Shown here: positions 35,401-45,401 of the stretch, one piece after another | Layout: the number at the start of each line of letters is the position of its first letter | Position numbering within the stretch: position 1 is the stretch's first letter | DNA from: Rhodoferax ferrireducens T118 | Lineage (GTDB): Bacteria; Pseudomonadota; Gammaproteobacteria; Burkholderiales; Burkholderiaceae_C | DNA length: 64,000 nt | Assembly: GCF_000013605.1 (NCBI RefSeq) | Contig: NC_007908.1 | Location: 682,001 to 746,000 of the forward strand | Direction of reading: 5' to 3' | Notes under the pieces: model-generated | Databases searched by the model: none | Seen by the model: only the letters and a program-made list of their open reading frames with translations | Told to the model about the DNA's origin: nothing | Program-made: the position numbers and the translations under genes

Positions 35401-37074
35401 TCAATCGGCAAGGCTGAACTGCGGCGCCTTGGTCGCAAGCCACTGCTCCAGCATCATCAGGATCCACACCATCTCGCCAAAGTAGCCCGGGTGCTCGGGC
35501 AGGTGTTGCGTCAGCAGGGTCTGGACAAAATCGGCGCGCACCACGCCGCGGCGCGCCAAGCTGTGCAGCGAGTCGGTAGCCAGCGCCTTGAGGGCCGGGT
35601 CGGTGTTGGCCCATACGCCAAACGGCAAGCCGAAGCCCTGCTTCTTCTTGGTGATGATCTCGTCGGGCAGAAAGCCGCGCAGCGCCTCCTTGAAGAACCA
35701 GCGCAGTTGCAGGCCCTTGAGCTTGTACGCGGTTGGCAGCCTGAGCGAAAACGCCAGCAGCCGCTCGTCGAGCATAGGAAAACCTACGCCCACCCCGGCA
35801 CAGCCGGTAGCGCCCAGCACTTTGGGCAAGTCACTCTCGGCGAGGGTAAAGCGCCAGTCATAGGCCAGCTCTCTATTCAAATGGCTGCAGTTCTGTGGCA
35901 TCTGCCATACCGCGCGCTCCAGTTGCAGCGGCGCTACGGTGTCAATTTGTGCCATGAGTTGTGGCGTTAGCACGTCGTCGGCACCCAGTCGCATGATCAG
36001 GTTGTACATCTGCAGTCGGTCGGGCATGGGCGCGCGAGCCTGCTCCACGTAGCTGCCAGCCTTGCGGGTCAGGGCGAAGGTCGCCGCGGCACGGGTGCCC
36101 AGCAGCGGTTCCATCAGACCTCTTTGAAGGAAGCCTGGAACATGGTTGTACCAGCCAAACACCCGCTGCTTGGCATAGCGGGAGTTGCCGCCAAACAGTT
36201 CATCGCCGCCATCGCCAGCCAGCAACTTGGTCACGCCGTCTTCACGCGCCATCCTGGCGCAGTAGTAGGCGGGCAGGGCAGACGAATTGCCAAAGGGCTG
36301 GTCGTAATGGGCTGCCACCGCCGGGATGCTGCGCACCAGGTCATCGGGCGTGACATAGTACTCATGGTGCTCGGTCTTGAAGTGTCTGGACGCGAGACGG
36401 GCATATTCCATCTCGTCATAGCCCTGCGCGTCAAAGCCAATCGAATAAGTGGCCGCCACCCTGCCGCTGGCCAGGGCAATCATGCCGGCCACCGTGGAGC
36501 TGTCGGTGCCACCGCTCAAAAAGCAGGCTGGTTTGCTGCCGTCGAGCTGGGTCGCGACCGAGTCCTGCAGCAGCTGCCTGAACTCGTCCTTGAGCGCGTC
36601 AAACGAGGGGCTGCGTTGCTCTGCAAAGCTGGGCACCCAATACGGTGCGACCTTGAGCTGGCCGTTTTCAAACAGCGCATAGTGCGCCGGCGGTAACCTG
36701 TAAATGCCTTTGTAGATCGTGCGTGGCGACGGGATGACGTGAAAGTAAAGGTAATCAAAAATCGCCTGCGGGTCAATCTCGGCACTGGCGTCAGCCAATT
36801 CATCGGCGCGCGCGGCAAAGCGCAGTTGCCCGTTGTCCACCCTGTAGCACAGGGTGCAGATGGAAAAGCGGTCCACCGCCAGAAAGGTGCCGCCATCGGG
36901 CAAACGTAGCCCCACGGCAAATTCGCCAGAAGTCCCCAGAGCGGCGTCAGGGCCATTTTTAGCAATTGCCTCGCGCCAGGCCGCTACGGCGCCGGCGGTC
37001 CGCGCCAATTCGGTCAAGCGTGTATCTGCGAATTTGGGGGAGCCGGAGGCAAATGAAATATCGGTTGCAGCCAT
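35401..37074 (-). CDS. Third asparagine synthase-like protein, lacking the N-terminal Cys
   Basis: This 557-residue protein has a complete synthase domain with the PP-loop CFLSGGTDSSTVAGM and LAGDGGDELFGGNSRYAKQ, but the N-terminal Ntn domain does not begin with MCG. From the chosen start it reads MAATDISFASGSPKF, and no Cys lies near the N-terminus. It therefore probably cannot hydrolyse glutamine and would use ammonia, a partner glutaminase or another nucleophile. The DRFSICTLCYRV and IFDYLYFHVIPSPRTIYKGI segments mark it as a separate branch seen in EPS loci. The frame is open to 37149, but the ATG at 37074 fits the family N-terminus better. It is the last gene of the minus-strand side here, convergent with the giant lipoprotein gene. 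Confidence 0.82.
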   Translation of the reverse strand: MAATDISFASGSPKFADTRLTELARTAGAVAAWREAIAKNGPDAALGTSGEFAVGLRLPDGGTFLAVDRFSICTLCYRVDNGQLRFAARADELADASAEIDPQAIFDYLYFHVIPSPRTIYKGIYRLPPAHYALFENGQLKVAPYWVPSFAEQRSPSFDALKDEFRQLLQDSVATQLDGSKPACFLSGGTDSSTVAGMIALASGRVAATYSIGFDAQGYDEMEYARLASRHFKTEHHEYYVTPDDLVRSIPAVAAHYDQPFGNSSALPAYYCARMAREDGVTKLLAGDGGDELFGGNSRYAKQRVFGWYNHVPGFLQRGLMEPLLGTRAAATFALTRKAGSYVEQARAPMPDRLQMYNLIMRLGADDVLTPQLMAQIDTVAPLQLERAVWQMPQNCSHLNRELAYDWRFTLAESDLPKVLGATGCAGVGVGFPMLDERLLAFSLRLPTAYKLKGLQLRWFFKEALRGFLPDEIITKKKQGFGLPFGVWANTDPALKALATDSLHSLARRGVVRADFVQTLLTQHLPEHPGYFGEMVWILMMLEQWLATKAPQFSLAD

Positions 37075-37325
37075 TTGAGGGTGACAGTTGATCGTGGTCA
37101 GCGAGATTCGCTGTTCTTTGTGTTGTCTATCGATTATGCGCAACTGCATCCGGTTTCACGGTGCGCCGAATATGAGAATCATCAAGAACAGGCGAACAAA
37201 TTGTCAACTTGCGCAATCAGTCGCCTCGGTTGTCTCGAATTCGCTGGGCACTTGATCTTTCGCATTTATGATTGCGATCACATCCAAGCGGGCGAGCCAG
37301 CACCGCAACAACGACCGGAATCCAC
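37075..37325. promoter_or_regulatory. Divergent intergenic region, probable promoters
   Basis: This 251-base stretch separates the divergent third amidotransferase and a glycosyltransferase, so it should hold promoters for both. It is less GC-rich than its surroundings. A TTGACA occurs on the minus strand at 37207-37202, but no convincing -10 box lies at the right distance, and no good -24/-12 match was found. No gene is supported here. Confidence 0.45.
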
Positions 37326-38585
37326 TTGAAGCGAATCCTGATGATTGCCTACCACTTCCCGCCGCTGGCGGGCAGTAGTGGCATACAACGAACGTTGCGG
37401 TTTGTACAGCATTTGCCGTCACTGGGATGGCAACCGCTGGTGCTTAGCGCCCACCCCAGCGCTTATGAAAAAACAAGTGACGATCTGCTGGCCGACGTGC
37501 CCGCCGGCACCGTCGTGCGCCGGGCCTTTGCACTGGACACCGCCCGTCACCTGCAAATTGCGGGACGCTATCTGGGCTGGATGGCGCGACCCGACCGCTG
37601 GATCAGCTGGAAGTTTGACGCCATCCGCCAGGGGCTCAAGCTGATTGAAGAGTTCAAGCCGGATGTGATCTGGTCCACCTACCCCATCGCCACAGCACAT
37701 GTGATTGCCTCGGCACTGCACCGTAAGACAGGTATTCCGTGGGTTGCGGATTTCCGCGATCCCATGGCGCAAGAAGGCTACCCGGCCGACCCGCGCACTT
37801 GGCAGCGCTACTTGGCGATAGAGGCTGACGCAGCAGCGCTGGCGCGCTACTGCGTGTTCACCACGCCTGGTGCGGCACGGGTCTACCAGCAGCGCTACCC
37901 GGCCGCGGCCGGCCGCATGATGGTGCTGGAAAACGGCTATGACGAAGAAAGCTTTGCGTCTGCTGCGCTGCAGCCCCAGGTATCGTCAAGCGAAGGCAGT
38001 ACAACGTCGTCTACCCCACGCCCGCTGGTCATGCTGCACAGCGGCATTGTTTACCCGTCCGAGCGCGATCCAACCCAATTGTTTGTGGCGCTTGGCCGCT
38101 TGCAAAAAGCGGGTGCGCTGGGCCCGAATGAGTTGCATATCCGCTTTCGCGCATCAGTGCACGATGACTTGTTGCACAGTCTGGCACTGGCTTATGGTGC
38201 GCAGGACTACATCGAGCTGTGCCCAGCAACTCCATACCGCGAGGCGCTGGCAGAAATGATGGCCGTCGATGCCCTGCTGGTCATGCAGGCCAGCAACTGC
38301 AATGCGCAGATTCCGGCCAAGATATACGAGTACCTGCGTGCTGGGAAACCCATTCTGGGGCTGACTGACCCCGACGGTGACACGGCTGGTGTGCTACGCG
38401 GAGCGGGGCTCAATGACATGGCGCGCCTTGATTCGGCCGATGAGATTGCCAGGGTGCTGCCGGTGTTTGCGGCTGCAGTGCGGGCAGATAAAGCTAAATT
38501 ACCGGACCCTGCCGCCGTGCAACTCGCGTCGCGCCGAGGGCGTTCTGAATTACTGGTGCGATTTTTGAACGATGTAGACAAGTAG
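37326..38585 (+). CDS. Glycosyltransferase, GT4 type
   Basis: This 419-residue enzyme starts most likely at TTG 37326 (LKRILMIAYHFPPLAGSSG), preceded by CGGAA; an in-frame ATG at 37341 would cut into the conserved first strand. The N-terminal half has VIWSTYPIATAHVIA and WVADFRDPMAQEGYPAD, typical of EPS-locus GT4 enzymes, and the C-terminal half has MLHSGIVYPSERDP and NAQIPAKIYEYLRAGKPILGL. It is on the plus strand between two minus-strand genes, divergent from the amidotransferase with a 251-base intergenic region and convergent with the acyltransferase. The sugar is unknown. Confidence 0.87.
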   Translation: MKRILMIAYHFPPLAGSSGIQRTLRFVQHLPSLGWQPLVLSAHPSAYEKTSDDLLADVPAGTVVRRAFALDTARHLQIAGRYLGWMARPDRWISWKFDAIRQGLKLIEEFKPDVIWSTYPIATAHVIASALHRKTGIPWVADFRDPMAQEGYPADPRTWQRYLAIEADAAALARYCVFTTPGAARVYQQRYPAAAGRMMVLENGYDEESFASAALQPQVSSSEGSTTSSTPRPLVMLHSGIVYPSERDPTQLFVALGRLQKAGALGPNELHIRFRASVHDDLLHSLALAYGAQDYIELCPATPYREALAEMMAVDALLVMQASNCNAQIPAKIYEYLRAGKPILGLTDPDGDTAGVLRGAGLNDMARLDSADEIARVLPVFAAAVRADKAKLPDPAAVQLASRRGRSELLVRFLNDVDK

Positions 38586-38614
38586 TCGTATTGCCAGCCA
38601 CGAGAAACAAAGGT

Positions 38615-40591
38615 TCATTTCGCTTGCTCGCGAATTAGTTTGCCCAACTGCATGCGATCAGCCAGCATTTTCGATCCCGCTACTGACAGATGTCCTGCGT
38701 CGCGATAAATCATCGTGCCGTCCAGCAGTGTGTCGCAGGTGCGTTCTTTGCATAGCCATGGATCAAAGCGAATTACTGACAGGTCAGCGGCAGACGTTAT
38801 TGCGTTCAAAAAAATAAGCACGTCAGCGCGCTTGAATTGATATTCGGCTTTGTCTATCACGCAACCATTGAGTCTGCCAAGAATCACTTTTCCGCTCAGC
38901 TGCCGCTCCAAGCAGGCGCCAATGTCGAATCCCGATGAGGGCGGCGGGGCTATCAGCACCACTTTCTTCCCAATCACCCGCAAATTTTCGACCGTGGCGC
39001 GTAGACCTGCTATTGCCGAAGAGGTGTCAACAGGTCGCGAAACAAATGACTTTCCATCCAGAAAAACATGTTCATAAGCTGTATCAAAGTAGGCGGCAAA
39101 TGGACTTGACAGAACTACGGTTGTAATAGAAGGAGACGTGCGCAGAAAATCAATAACTGATTGGTTAAAACCAATGCATCGCTCTGCCCATGCTTGATCT
39201 CGACTATCAAGTTCCCCATTGATTTTTCTGCGTGGCGCTAGCCCAAGAAAGGGTCCACAGCCACTCATGGTGGCCTGCATCACTCCATTGCTCCATTGTT
39301 GAACCAAGCCAGGTATCAAGTGCATTGCGTAGGAGTCCCCCCAAACAAGTAAGCCCGGATTTTTTTTGTTTTTGCATTCGCTTTTCGGGGTAAAAGTGGC
39401 TTCGTAATCACAGCTCACTGAGAACCCCGGGTTAATTGCACGGGCATCACCCAAGGTGATCTGCTCAGACTTGGTTTGGAGGATATAGAACGGCGTCATT
39501 GCAATGAGCAGTGCGGATGAAAGAGTTACCCCCGCGATGAGTGGCGCTGAGAATTCGAAATTTTGCTTTCTAATGGGGTCTTCCACCAGACGATAGAGTG
39601 TGTAGGCAAGACCAAATGACAGCACCAGGGTCAACAACCGCAGTTGAAGTGGCAGCTCGGGGTTGTTGCCAAGCCAGGCATTTTTCATGAAGGCAATGAT
39701 GGGCCAATGCACCAGGTACAGTGAATACGAAAAGTCGCCGATGCGCGCCATTAAGCGGGTGGGCCATGCCGTATTGAGTTCTTGGCTATTTCGCAAAATA
39801 ACAACAAGCGTTGCCACGCAGACGAGCAATGCATTAAGACCAGGATGCACGCCCACAGAGGGTAGAAAAGGCAGGACCAGCAGGCACAGCACCGATGGCA
39901 CAAATAGCAAACGCACCAGCCTGTTGATGATTCGATGTTGGTCATCTTGCGGGCGTAGCAACCACAATGCTCCAACTGAGCCAATCAACAGTTCCCAGGC
40001 GCGTGTTGGTAGCAAATAGAAGGTTGCAATGGGCTTAAAAATACCTCCTACAACGCATAGGCCAAGGCTGATTAGCACGATGGCTATCGCCCCCCAGAGC
40101 CAGCGCTTTGGCCGCGTGAGCAACAACGTGGCAGGGAGCAAAAAATAGTATTGTTCTTCAATTGAGAGCGACCAAACATGCAGCAGTGGCTTTAAATCAC
40201 CAGCCCCTTCGAAGTAGCCGGTTTGCTGCCAGAGCACGATGTTGCCTGTGAATGTCATAGCACCCGCTACTTGGGTTGCAAAATCTCGCAACTCCTGCTG
40301 GTTAAGAAACCAGGGCGCACAGAGCGCCGTAACAAGAAAGGCGACGTAGGCCGCAGGCAATAGACGCTTGGCTCGCCTGAAATAGAACTCAGACAAGCGA
40401 AACGTCTTGCGATGAATCCCGTTGGCAACCAGCGTTGTGATGAGGAAGCCAGATATGACAAAGAAAACGTCAACACCCAGGTAGCCCGATTCCAGCATGC
40501 CAATCTTTGTGTGATACAGCACCACCATCAGCACCGCGAGCCCGCGAAGGGCCTGGATGTCAAGGCGGGGAAGTTTCAACGTGTCACTCAT
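38615..40591 (-). CDS. Membrane O-acyltransferase with SGNH domain (OafA/YrhL type)
   Basis: This 658-residue protein has an N-terminal acyltransferase-3 domain with about ten membrane helices (RLDIQALRGLAVLMVVLYH, then GYLGVDVFFVISGFLIT with its conserved Arg and His). It is followed by a periplasmic SGNH-like domain from about residue 415 (LLVWGDSYAMHL carrying the GDS nucleophile, and a C-terminal DAGHLS with the catalytic Asp/His). Such fusions move acyl groups, usually acetyl, across the membrane and onto sugars of O-antigen or EPS. It overlaps the upstream glycosyltransferase gene by 8 bases. Base composition is somewhat lower in GC than the core locus, in keeping with a variable cassette. 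Confidence 0.92.
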   Translation of the reverse strand: MSDTLKLPRLDIQALRGLAVLMVVLYHTKIGMLESGYLGVDVFFVISGFLITTLVANGIHRKTFRLSEFYFRRAKRLLPAAYVAFLVTALCAPWFLNQQELRDFATQVAGAMTFTGNIVLWQQTGYFEGAGDLKPLLHVWSLSIEEQYYFLLPATLLLTRPKRWLWGAIAIVLISLGLCVVGGIFKPIATFYLLPTRAWELLIGSVGALWLLRPQDDQHRIINRLVRLLFVPSVLCLLVLPFLPSVGVHPGLNALLVCVATLVVILRNSQELNTAWPTRLMARIGDFSYSLYLVHWPIIAFMKNAWLGNNPELPLQLRLLTLVLSFGLAYTLYRLVEDPIRKQNFEFSAPLIAGVTLSSALLIAMTPFYILQTKSEQITLGDARAINPGFSVSCDYEATFTPKSECKNKKNPGLLVWGDSYAMHLIPGLVQQWSNGVMQATMSGCGPFLGLAPRRKINGELDSRDQAWAERCIGFNQSVIDFLRTSPSITTVVLSSPFAAYFDTAYEHVFLDGKSFVSRPVDTSSAIAGLRATVENLRVIGKKVVLIAPPPSSGFDIGACLERQLSGKVILGRLNGCVIDKAEYQFKRADVLIFLNAITSAADLSVIRFDPWLCKERTCDTLLDGTMIYRDAGHLSVAGSKMLADRMQLGKLIREQAK

Positions 40592-41699
40592 CGATGGTGT
40601 TGCCGCGTGGCGGGGCTAGCGGATTTGGCCGTCCGATCAGGCCGCGCAGCACGGCGATTAGCTTCTCTGCCTGGCGCTCCATTGAATATGCGGCCAGTGC
40701 AGTCTGTCGGGCTTGTTGGCCGACGCTACGGCGCAGGGAGGGGTCGCGCAACGCCGAAAGATAGCTCAGCCACTCGGGCTTGTTGTGTGCCAGAAAGCCA
40801 TTTTCTCCTTGGCGAATGACCGGCTCGTACGCGGGAATTGGCGTGGCGATGACGGGCAGACCCATGGCCATCTTTAGAGTCAGCCGATTCTCGGACTTCA
40901 CTTGCCAACTCGCCAGCGCGCCTTGGGCGGTATCGGTTTCTATGGGGATGATGCCAATATCGGCCTGCTGCATGGCAGCGTAAACACCTGTGGCATCCCA
41001 CGCCACGCGTTTGATGCCGGGGGTTGTCAAAAAACGCAAATAGCGTATCTTTTCATGCCAGCCCGCTTGGTCTGCGAGTTGCCAGTGCGCCTGGCGCAAG
41101 CGCTGCAGCAGATGGTCCGCGGCCGGGTAGCGGCCAACAATAGTGAGCTGAAGCCAGCTTGGCGGGCTTATTAGCACCGGCAGCCGGTCAAGCCCCACCG
41201 AGGTGACCAGCACCGCCCGCAATGGGTGCGCGTGCGATCCACTGTGCGATCCCCAGTCGGTCTTATGCAGTGCGGGTCGCTCAATGCCGTCGTGAACGAC
41301 AACTATCTTGGCGTGAAGCGGGGTGGGATAAAGACTTTTCAAATAGTCGGTGACGGTGACGGTGACGTCGGTCGCATCGACCATGTCAGGTTCAACAACA
41401 TCACAGATGCCAAACACCGTCTTGATCCCTTTCGCATGTAACTCATGTGCAAGCGCCACGACGCTGTCGCCGTGCACTTTTTGAAAATAGACGATTTGGA
41501 AGCCGTCAGCCTGCAGTCTTGCTGCCAGACCGGATACTTCTGGTGTCTCAGTATTCTGTATAGGCTCAAAGACGATGTGGGGATCAAACTCCGCCGCGCG
41601 CAGAAACGGGAACATATTCAGCACGGCGATACGCGTGCTGGGGATCGGGTTTTGTGCGCTGGAGAGCAGCACGAAACCGATCTTGACCCGCATGGTCAT
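40584..41699 (-). CDS. Glycosyltransferase family protein
   Basis: This 371-residue protein has the C-terminal donor domain of GT-B enzymes: IGIIPIETDTAQGALASWQVKSENRL-type region (seen as DIGIIPIETDTA), then LKMAMGLPVIATPIPAYEPVI and GENGFLA. The N-terminal half is atypical (IPSTRIAVLNMFPFLRAAEF) and resembles glycosyltransferases that are often annotated only as hypothetical or glycosyltransferase family 1. A GAGG upstream supports ATG 41699, with an in-frame ATG two codons later. It lies between a GT2 gene and the acyltransferase in the same transcription direction. Confidence 0.8.
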   Translation of the reverse strand: MTMRVKIGFVLLSSAQNPIPSTRIAVLNMFPFLRAAEFDPHIVFEPIQNTETPEVSGLAARLQADGFQIVYFQKVHGDSVVALAHELHAKGIKTVFGICDVVEPDMVDATDVTVTVTDYLKSLYPTPLHAKIVVVHDGIERPALHKTDWGSHSGSHAHPLRAVLVTSVGLDRLPVLISPPSWLQLTIVGRYPAADHLLQRLRQAHWQLADQAGWHEKIRYLRFLTTPGIKRVAWDATGVYAAMQQADIGIIPIETDTAQGALASWQVKSENRLTLKMAMGLPVIATPIPAYEPVIRQGENGFLAHNKPEWLSYLSALRDPSLRRSVGQQARQTALAAYSMERQAEKLIAVLRGLIGRPNPLAPPRGNTIDE

Positions 41700-41712
41700 T
41701 TGTGACGCTGCC

Positions 41713-42690
41713 TCATTCGGCCGTGCCCGTCAGACGCTTGGCCAATTGTCTTGAAACACCCAGCGAACACGCCAGAGCCAGCAATAGCGTTCGTGGCCTT
41801 CGGGTATAGCGCACTGCCTGCCACAGCCAGACTTTGCTGCGGGCATCGCCCAGTTGATAGAGTCCGTAAGCCGAACTCCACAGGCGCTCGGTCCAGGCCT
41901 TGTGTTGAACAGTGCTCAACAGCCCGCTGTCCAGCCATTTCTGGCAAATCAGGCACAACGTGAGGTGGTGCTGAGCCGTCGGTTTGAAGAACACAGTGCG
42001 CACCAGTGACGTGGCCACGATTCGGTAGCGTGCAAGGGTTGCAGGGCAGTAGACAAATTCATACCGGGCTGCCAAGCGCAGCCACATATCGTAATCTTCG
42101 TAAGTGAGTCGTTCGTCGTAGCCACCAACGTCAATTAGCGCCTGGCGCCGGATCAGTGTGGCCATCGCGGGTATGAAGTTGCGATTGGCAAGCTCTGCGA
42201 ACACGCGACCCGAAGGGCGAGTGCAGTCTGGCGTGTGCGCTTCGATGAAGTCCTTCTCCTGCCGCTGGCCTGCCTCGTCCATGCATGAAGCATCGGCATA
42301 AATGACCGCCACATTGGCGCTTTGTCGGCGCATCAGTTCCAGTTGACGTTCAATTTTGTTGGACTCCCACATGTCGTCGGTGGCAATCATGCTGATGAAC
42401 TCGCCGCGGGCGTGCAACAGCGCCTCATTGAGTGTCTTGCAAAGCCCCGCGTTCTGAGTATGACGGATGAAGATGGCATCCGGCCTGTGCGTCGATAGCC
42501 AGGCTTGTATGAGGTCAGCCGAGTTGTCCTTGGAACAATCGTCTGTGACGATCAATTGAAAGTCCTGCAGCGTTTGTGCTGCGATGCTGTTCAGGCATTC
42601 ATGAAGAAATCGCGCATGGGTGAAACACAGTGCAATGACGGTGACTGCGGGATTGGGGATGTGTGCTAAGTTGGCGTGATCGACGGGCAT
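41713..42690 (-). CDS. Glycosyltransferase family 2
   Basis: This 325-residue GT-A enzyme has the GT2 nucleotide-binding opening (VTVIALCFTHARFLHECLNSI), the DDCSKDNSADLI motif with the first Asp pair, the metal-binding region (ISMIATDDMWESNKIERQ) and GGYDERLTYEDYDMWLR, where the acidic ED is the likely base region. GAGG 7 bases upstream supports the ATG at 42690. It should add one sugar to the lipid-linked unit on the cytoplasmic side. It is 12 bases before the next gene on the same strand. Confidence 0.9.
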   Translation of the reverse strand: MPVDHANLAHIPNPAVTVIALCFTHARFLHECLNSIAAQTLQDFQLIVTDDCSKDNSADLIQAWLSTHRPDAIFIRHTQNAGLCKTLNEALLHARGEFISMIATDDMWESNKIERQLELMRRQSANVAVIYADASCMDEAGQRQEKDFIEAHTPDCTRPSGRVFAELANRNFIPAMATLIRRQALIDVGGYDERLTYEDYDMWLRLAARYEFVYCPATLARYRIVATSLVRTVFFKPTAQHHLTLCLICQKWLDSGLLSTVQHKAWTERLWSSAYGLYQLGDARSKVWLWQAVRYTRRPRTLLLALACSLGVSRQLAKRLTGTAE

Positions 42691-42758
42691 AACCGTGCCT
42701 CTGTTTGTTTGAACAACATTCCCCTACCTGTATGTGGAGCCTGAAGTGCACCAGCGCC

Positions 42759-43346
42759 TCAAGCCGAAGTTGAAATGGCTTTCAGCACTCTTGCGGGATT
42801 ACCGCCAGCAATCACTCCGGGCGGTATTTCACCAACAACAATGGAGCCGTTTGCAACTACCGATCCAACACCTATTTTCACGCCTTTCATAATTTTTACA
42901 TTTGAGCCAATAAACACGTCATCACCAATGACAACCGGTCTGGCCCTGTCAGGATTTGATGTCCGTCTGTCTGATATTTTGATGCCATGAAAATCCGAAT
43001 CATAGATTTCAACATTCGTACCGATAAAACATCTTTTTCCAATTGTTATGGATGAGTGGTCAGCAATCGCCACAAAATTGTTGTTTACATGAGTGGCTTC
43101 TCCGAAGCGGATAGATGAAATCTTGCCTCTGGCTTCAATATGGATATAGCCATTGAAGAAAAATGGTGACGGAAAATAACCAAGTTTCACATTTTTCTCA
43201 AATTCTATATTCCCGTCTCCTAATATGAGAACAGGCTGAATTTTCGTAACACGCCCTTTCGAATGACCGGTTGATAATGCATCATAGAATTTTGTGCGAA
43301 TCCGCTGCAATATTATGAACACAAGACTGCTTATTCTATTTTTCAT
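42759..43346 (-). CDS. Hexapeptide-repeat acyltransferase (LbH/WbbJ type), low GC
   Basis: This 195-residue left-handed beta-helix acetyltransferase has repeated hexapeptide turns ([23 protein letters not shown], then [31 protein letters not shown]) and the family ending [14 protein letters not shown]. The His of the DSDFHGI motif is the likely catalytic base. Acceptor is probably a sugar of the repeat unit. Its DNA is clearly richer in A+T than the genes around it, which points to recent acquisition. It overlaps the aminotransferase stop by four bases. Confidence 0.9.
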   Translation of the reverse strand: MKNRISSLVFIILQRIRTKFYDALSTGHSKGRVTKIQPVLILGDGNIEFEKNVKLGYFPSPFFFNGYIHIEARGKISSIRFGEATHVNNNFVAIADHSSITIGKRCFIGTNVEIYDSDFHGIKISDRRTSNPDRARPVVIGDDVFIGSNVKIMKGVKIGVGSVVANGSIVVGEIPPGVIAGGNPARVLKAISTSA

Positions 43347-44452
43347 TGCTCAATCTTGCAAAAGGTAGAAATTACTTTTTCTACATCCTCTGGTTCGAGG
43401 TGCGGCCCCATGGGGATGCTTAGCAATTGATTAGCCATCTGTTCCGCAATCGGGAATTGACCTTTAGCATAACCAGCTGCTGCATATGCGCGCTGCAGAT
43501 GAGGGGGAATGGGGTAATGGATCAACGTTCCAATGCCTATTTCACCCAATTTCTTTTGCAGGGCATCGCGTTGCGGGTGCTGCACGACATACAAGTGCCA
43601 TGCCGGTTCCGACCATTCAGGCACGAAAGGCAAAGTGAGTCCGATATTGGCCAGCCCTTTCTGATAGCGGCTCGCAATCTCTGCCCGTCTAGCATTCCAT
43701 GTGTCCAGCACGGTGAGTTTGACGCGCAAGACAGCGGCTTGCATGGGATCGAGACGACTATTGAAGCCGCGCACTTCATTGACGTATTTCACCCGCGAAC
43801 CATAGTTACGCAATACACGGATTCGCTCGGCGATTTCCTCATCGTTGGTAGTGATCGCGCCACCATCACCAAATGCACCGAGATTCTTGCCGGGGTAAAA
43901 ACTCCACGTCACCACGTCGCCATGCGCACCCAGTCGTTTGCCTTTGTAGCGTGCGCCGTGCCCCTGAGCGCCATCTTCGAGCACTTTTAAACCATGCTTG
44001 CGCGCAATCGCCAAAATTGGCGTCATATCCGCTGGTTGGCCATACAGATGAACAGGCAATATGACCTTGGTGCGCGGCGTAATCGCTGCTTCTATGCGCA
44101 TTGGATCAAGATTGTAGGTTGCGGGATCCGGCTCAACCGGGATCGGTGTCGCACCGCAGTGGCTTACCGCGAGCCAAGTGGCGATATAGGTGTTGCTTGG
44201 CACGATAACTTCATCACCAGAACCCACTCCCAGGGCTGAGAGTGCCAAATGCAGGGCATCCAGACCGTTCGCCAACCCAACACAATGCTTCGCTTCACAG
44301 TAGGCCGCATACTCCTGCTCGAAGGCATTCACTTCTTCGCCCAGGATGTACCAACCTGAGTCAAGAACGCGCTTGATCGCAGCGTCAATTTCGGGTTTAA
44401 GTTCGAGGTAGGTCGCTTTCAAATCGAGGAAAGGAATATTCATCTTGTGCAT
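43343..44452 (-). CDS. Sugar aminotransferase, DegT/DnrJ/EryC1 family (FdtB/QdtB-like)
   Basis: This 369-residue PLP enzyme should aminate a dTDP-3-keto-6-deoxyhexose at C3. It opens [19 protein letters not shown]. The PLP region shows [45 protein letters not shown] and [14 protein letters not shown], and the Schiff-base Lys is in [16 protein letters not shown]. The neighbour makes the 3-keto substrate and acetylates the product, which is why FdtB/QdtB is the favoured role. Two in-frame ATGs (44452 and 44443) are possible starts; the second gives the usual family N-terminus. Confidence 0.92.
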   Translation of the reverse strand: MHKMNIPFLDLKATYLELKPEIDAAIKRVLDSGWYILGEEVNAFEQEYAAYCEAKHCVGLANGLDALHLALSALGVGSGDEVIVPSNTYIATWLAVSHCGATPIPVEPDPATYNLDPMRIEAAITPRTKVILPVHLYGQPADMTPILAIARKHGLKVLEDGAQGHGARYKGKRLGAHGDVVTWSFYPGKNLGAFGDGGAITTNDEEIAERIRVLRNYGSRVKYVNEVRGFNSRLDPMQAAVLRVKLTVLDTWNARRAEIASRYQKGLANIGLTLPFVPEWSEPAWHLYVVQHPQRDALQKKLGEIGIGTLIHYPIPPHLQRAYAAAGYAKGQFPIAEQMANQLLSIPMGPHLEPEDVEKVISTFCKIEQ

Positions 44453-44456
44453 TGCT

Positions 44457-45398
44457 CTATTGGTTTACTTCTTCAAGGAACTCCGAATAACTTCGAATGT
44501 AGTCGGCTGCATCGTAATTATGCGAGGCAAACACCAGCAGTACAGCGTCTTCTGAGTATTTGTATTGCACGCCCCATATCATTGGCGGCAAGTAAATGCC
44601 TTTGTCGGGTGAATCCAAATGCACTTCAGTGCGATTTAAACCATCATCTGCCAGTACCGAGCAACTACCTCGGATGCAAATCAGGAATTGATGGCAAGTG
44701 CGATGCGCATGCTCGCCGCGCGTTTCTTTGCTTGGCACATCAAACACCAGGAAGTAGCGCTTTGGCACGAAAGGTATATGCTGACCAAATTCTCCCACCG
44801 TGAGGCTGCCACGTATATCGGGAATCAGAGGGAATTTGTGAACCGTTACTCCCCGCGCTGCGGTCCTGTCGGAATACGGTGGTTTGCGTTCATCTTTGAA
44901 TAGTTGCGGCTCAGTACTTCCTTGCGCCTTGGTATTGGTGTAACCAACAATTCGCGCAGGGTTACCTTGCACAATTGCATTCGGCGGCACGGAGCGTGTC
45001 ACCACTGAACCAGCGCCGATCATCGCGCCTGGCGCCACTGTTACACCCGGCAAGATCGTTGCATTGGCGCCAATCGAGGAGTGGGCCTGTACCAAAGTGC
45101 GTTCTGGTGCTTTCAGGTATTGCTTGCTACGCGGGAAATTGTCATTGGTGAAGGTGACATTGGGGCCGATGAAAACGCCACTTTCAATGGTGATCCCGTC
45201 CCACAACTGCACACCGCACTTGATAGTGACATCATCGCCAACGACAACGTCGTTTTCTATAAAAACACCGTCACAAATATTGCAGCCCGAGCCGATCCGA
45301 GCGCCCGGTAAAATATGTGCAAAAGCCCAAATCCTGGTGCCGGCGCCGATATTATCAGTCTCTACCAAGGCATGGGAGTGTTTGAAGTAAGCAGACAT
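44457..45398 (-). CDS. Bifunctional hexapeptide acetyltransferase and sugar 3,4-ketoisomerase (WxcM-like)
   Basis: This 313-residue protein is a fusion. Residues about 1-150 form a left-handed beta-helix N-acetyltransferase ([41 protein letters not shown], ending [14 protein letters not shown]). Residues about 178-313 form a cupin of the FdtA/QdtA type ([37 protein letters not shown] with the active-site His pair, ISLPPMIWG-like [15 protein letters not shown]). The two ends of dTDP-3-acetamido-3,6-dideoxyhexose synthesis are thus in one chain, with the aminotransferase 4 bases downstream. The product would be dTDP-Fuc3NAc or dTDP-Qui3NAc. The enzymes that make the starting dTDP-4-keto-6-deoxyglucose (RmlA, RmlB) are not in this window. 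Confidence 0.9.
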   Translation of the reverse strand: MSAYFKHSHALVETDNIGAGTRIWAFAHILPGARIGSGCNICDGVFIENDVVVGDDVTIKCGVQLWDGITIESGVFIGPNVTFTNDNFPRSKQYLKAPERTLVQAHSSIGANATILPGVTVAPGAMIGAGSVVTRSVPPNAIVQGNPARIVGYTNTKAQGSTEPQLFKDERKPPYSDRTAARGVTVHKFPLIPDIRGSLTVGEFGQHIPFVPKRYFLVFDVPSKETRGEHAHRTCHQFLICIRGSCSVLADDGLNRTEVHLDSPDKGIYLPPMIWGVQYKYSEDAVLLVFASHNYDAADYIRSYSEFLEEVNQ

Positions 45399-45401
45399 AG
45401 T

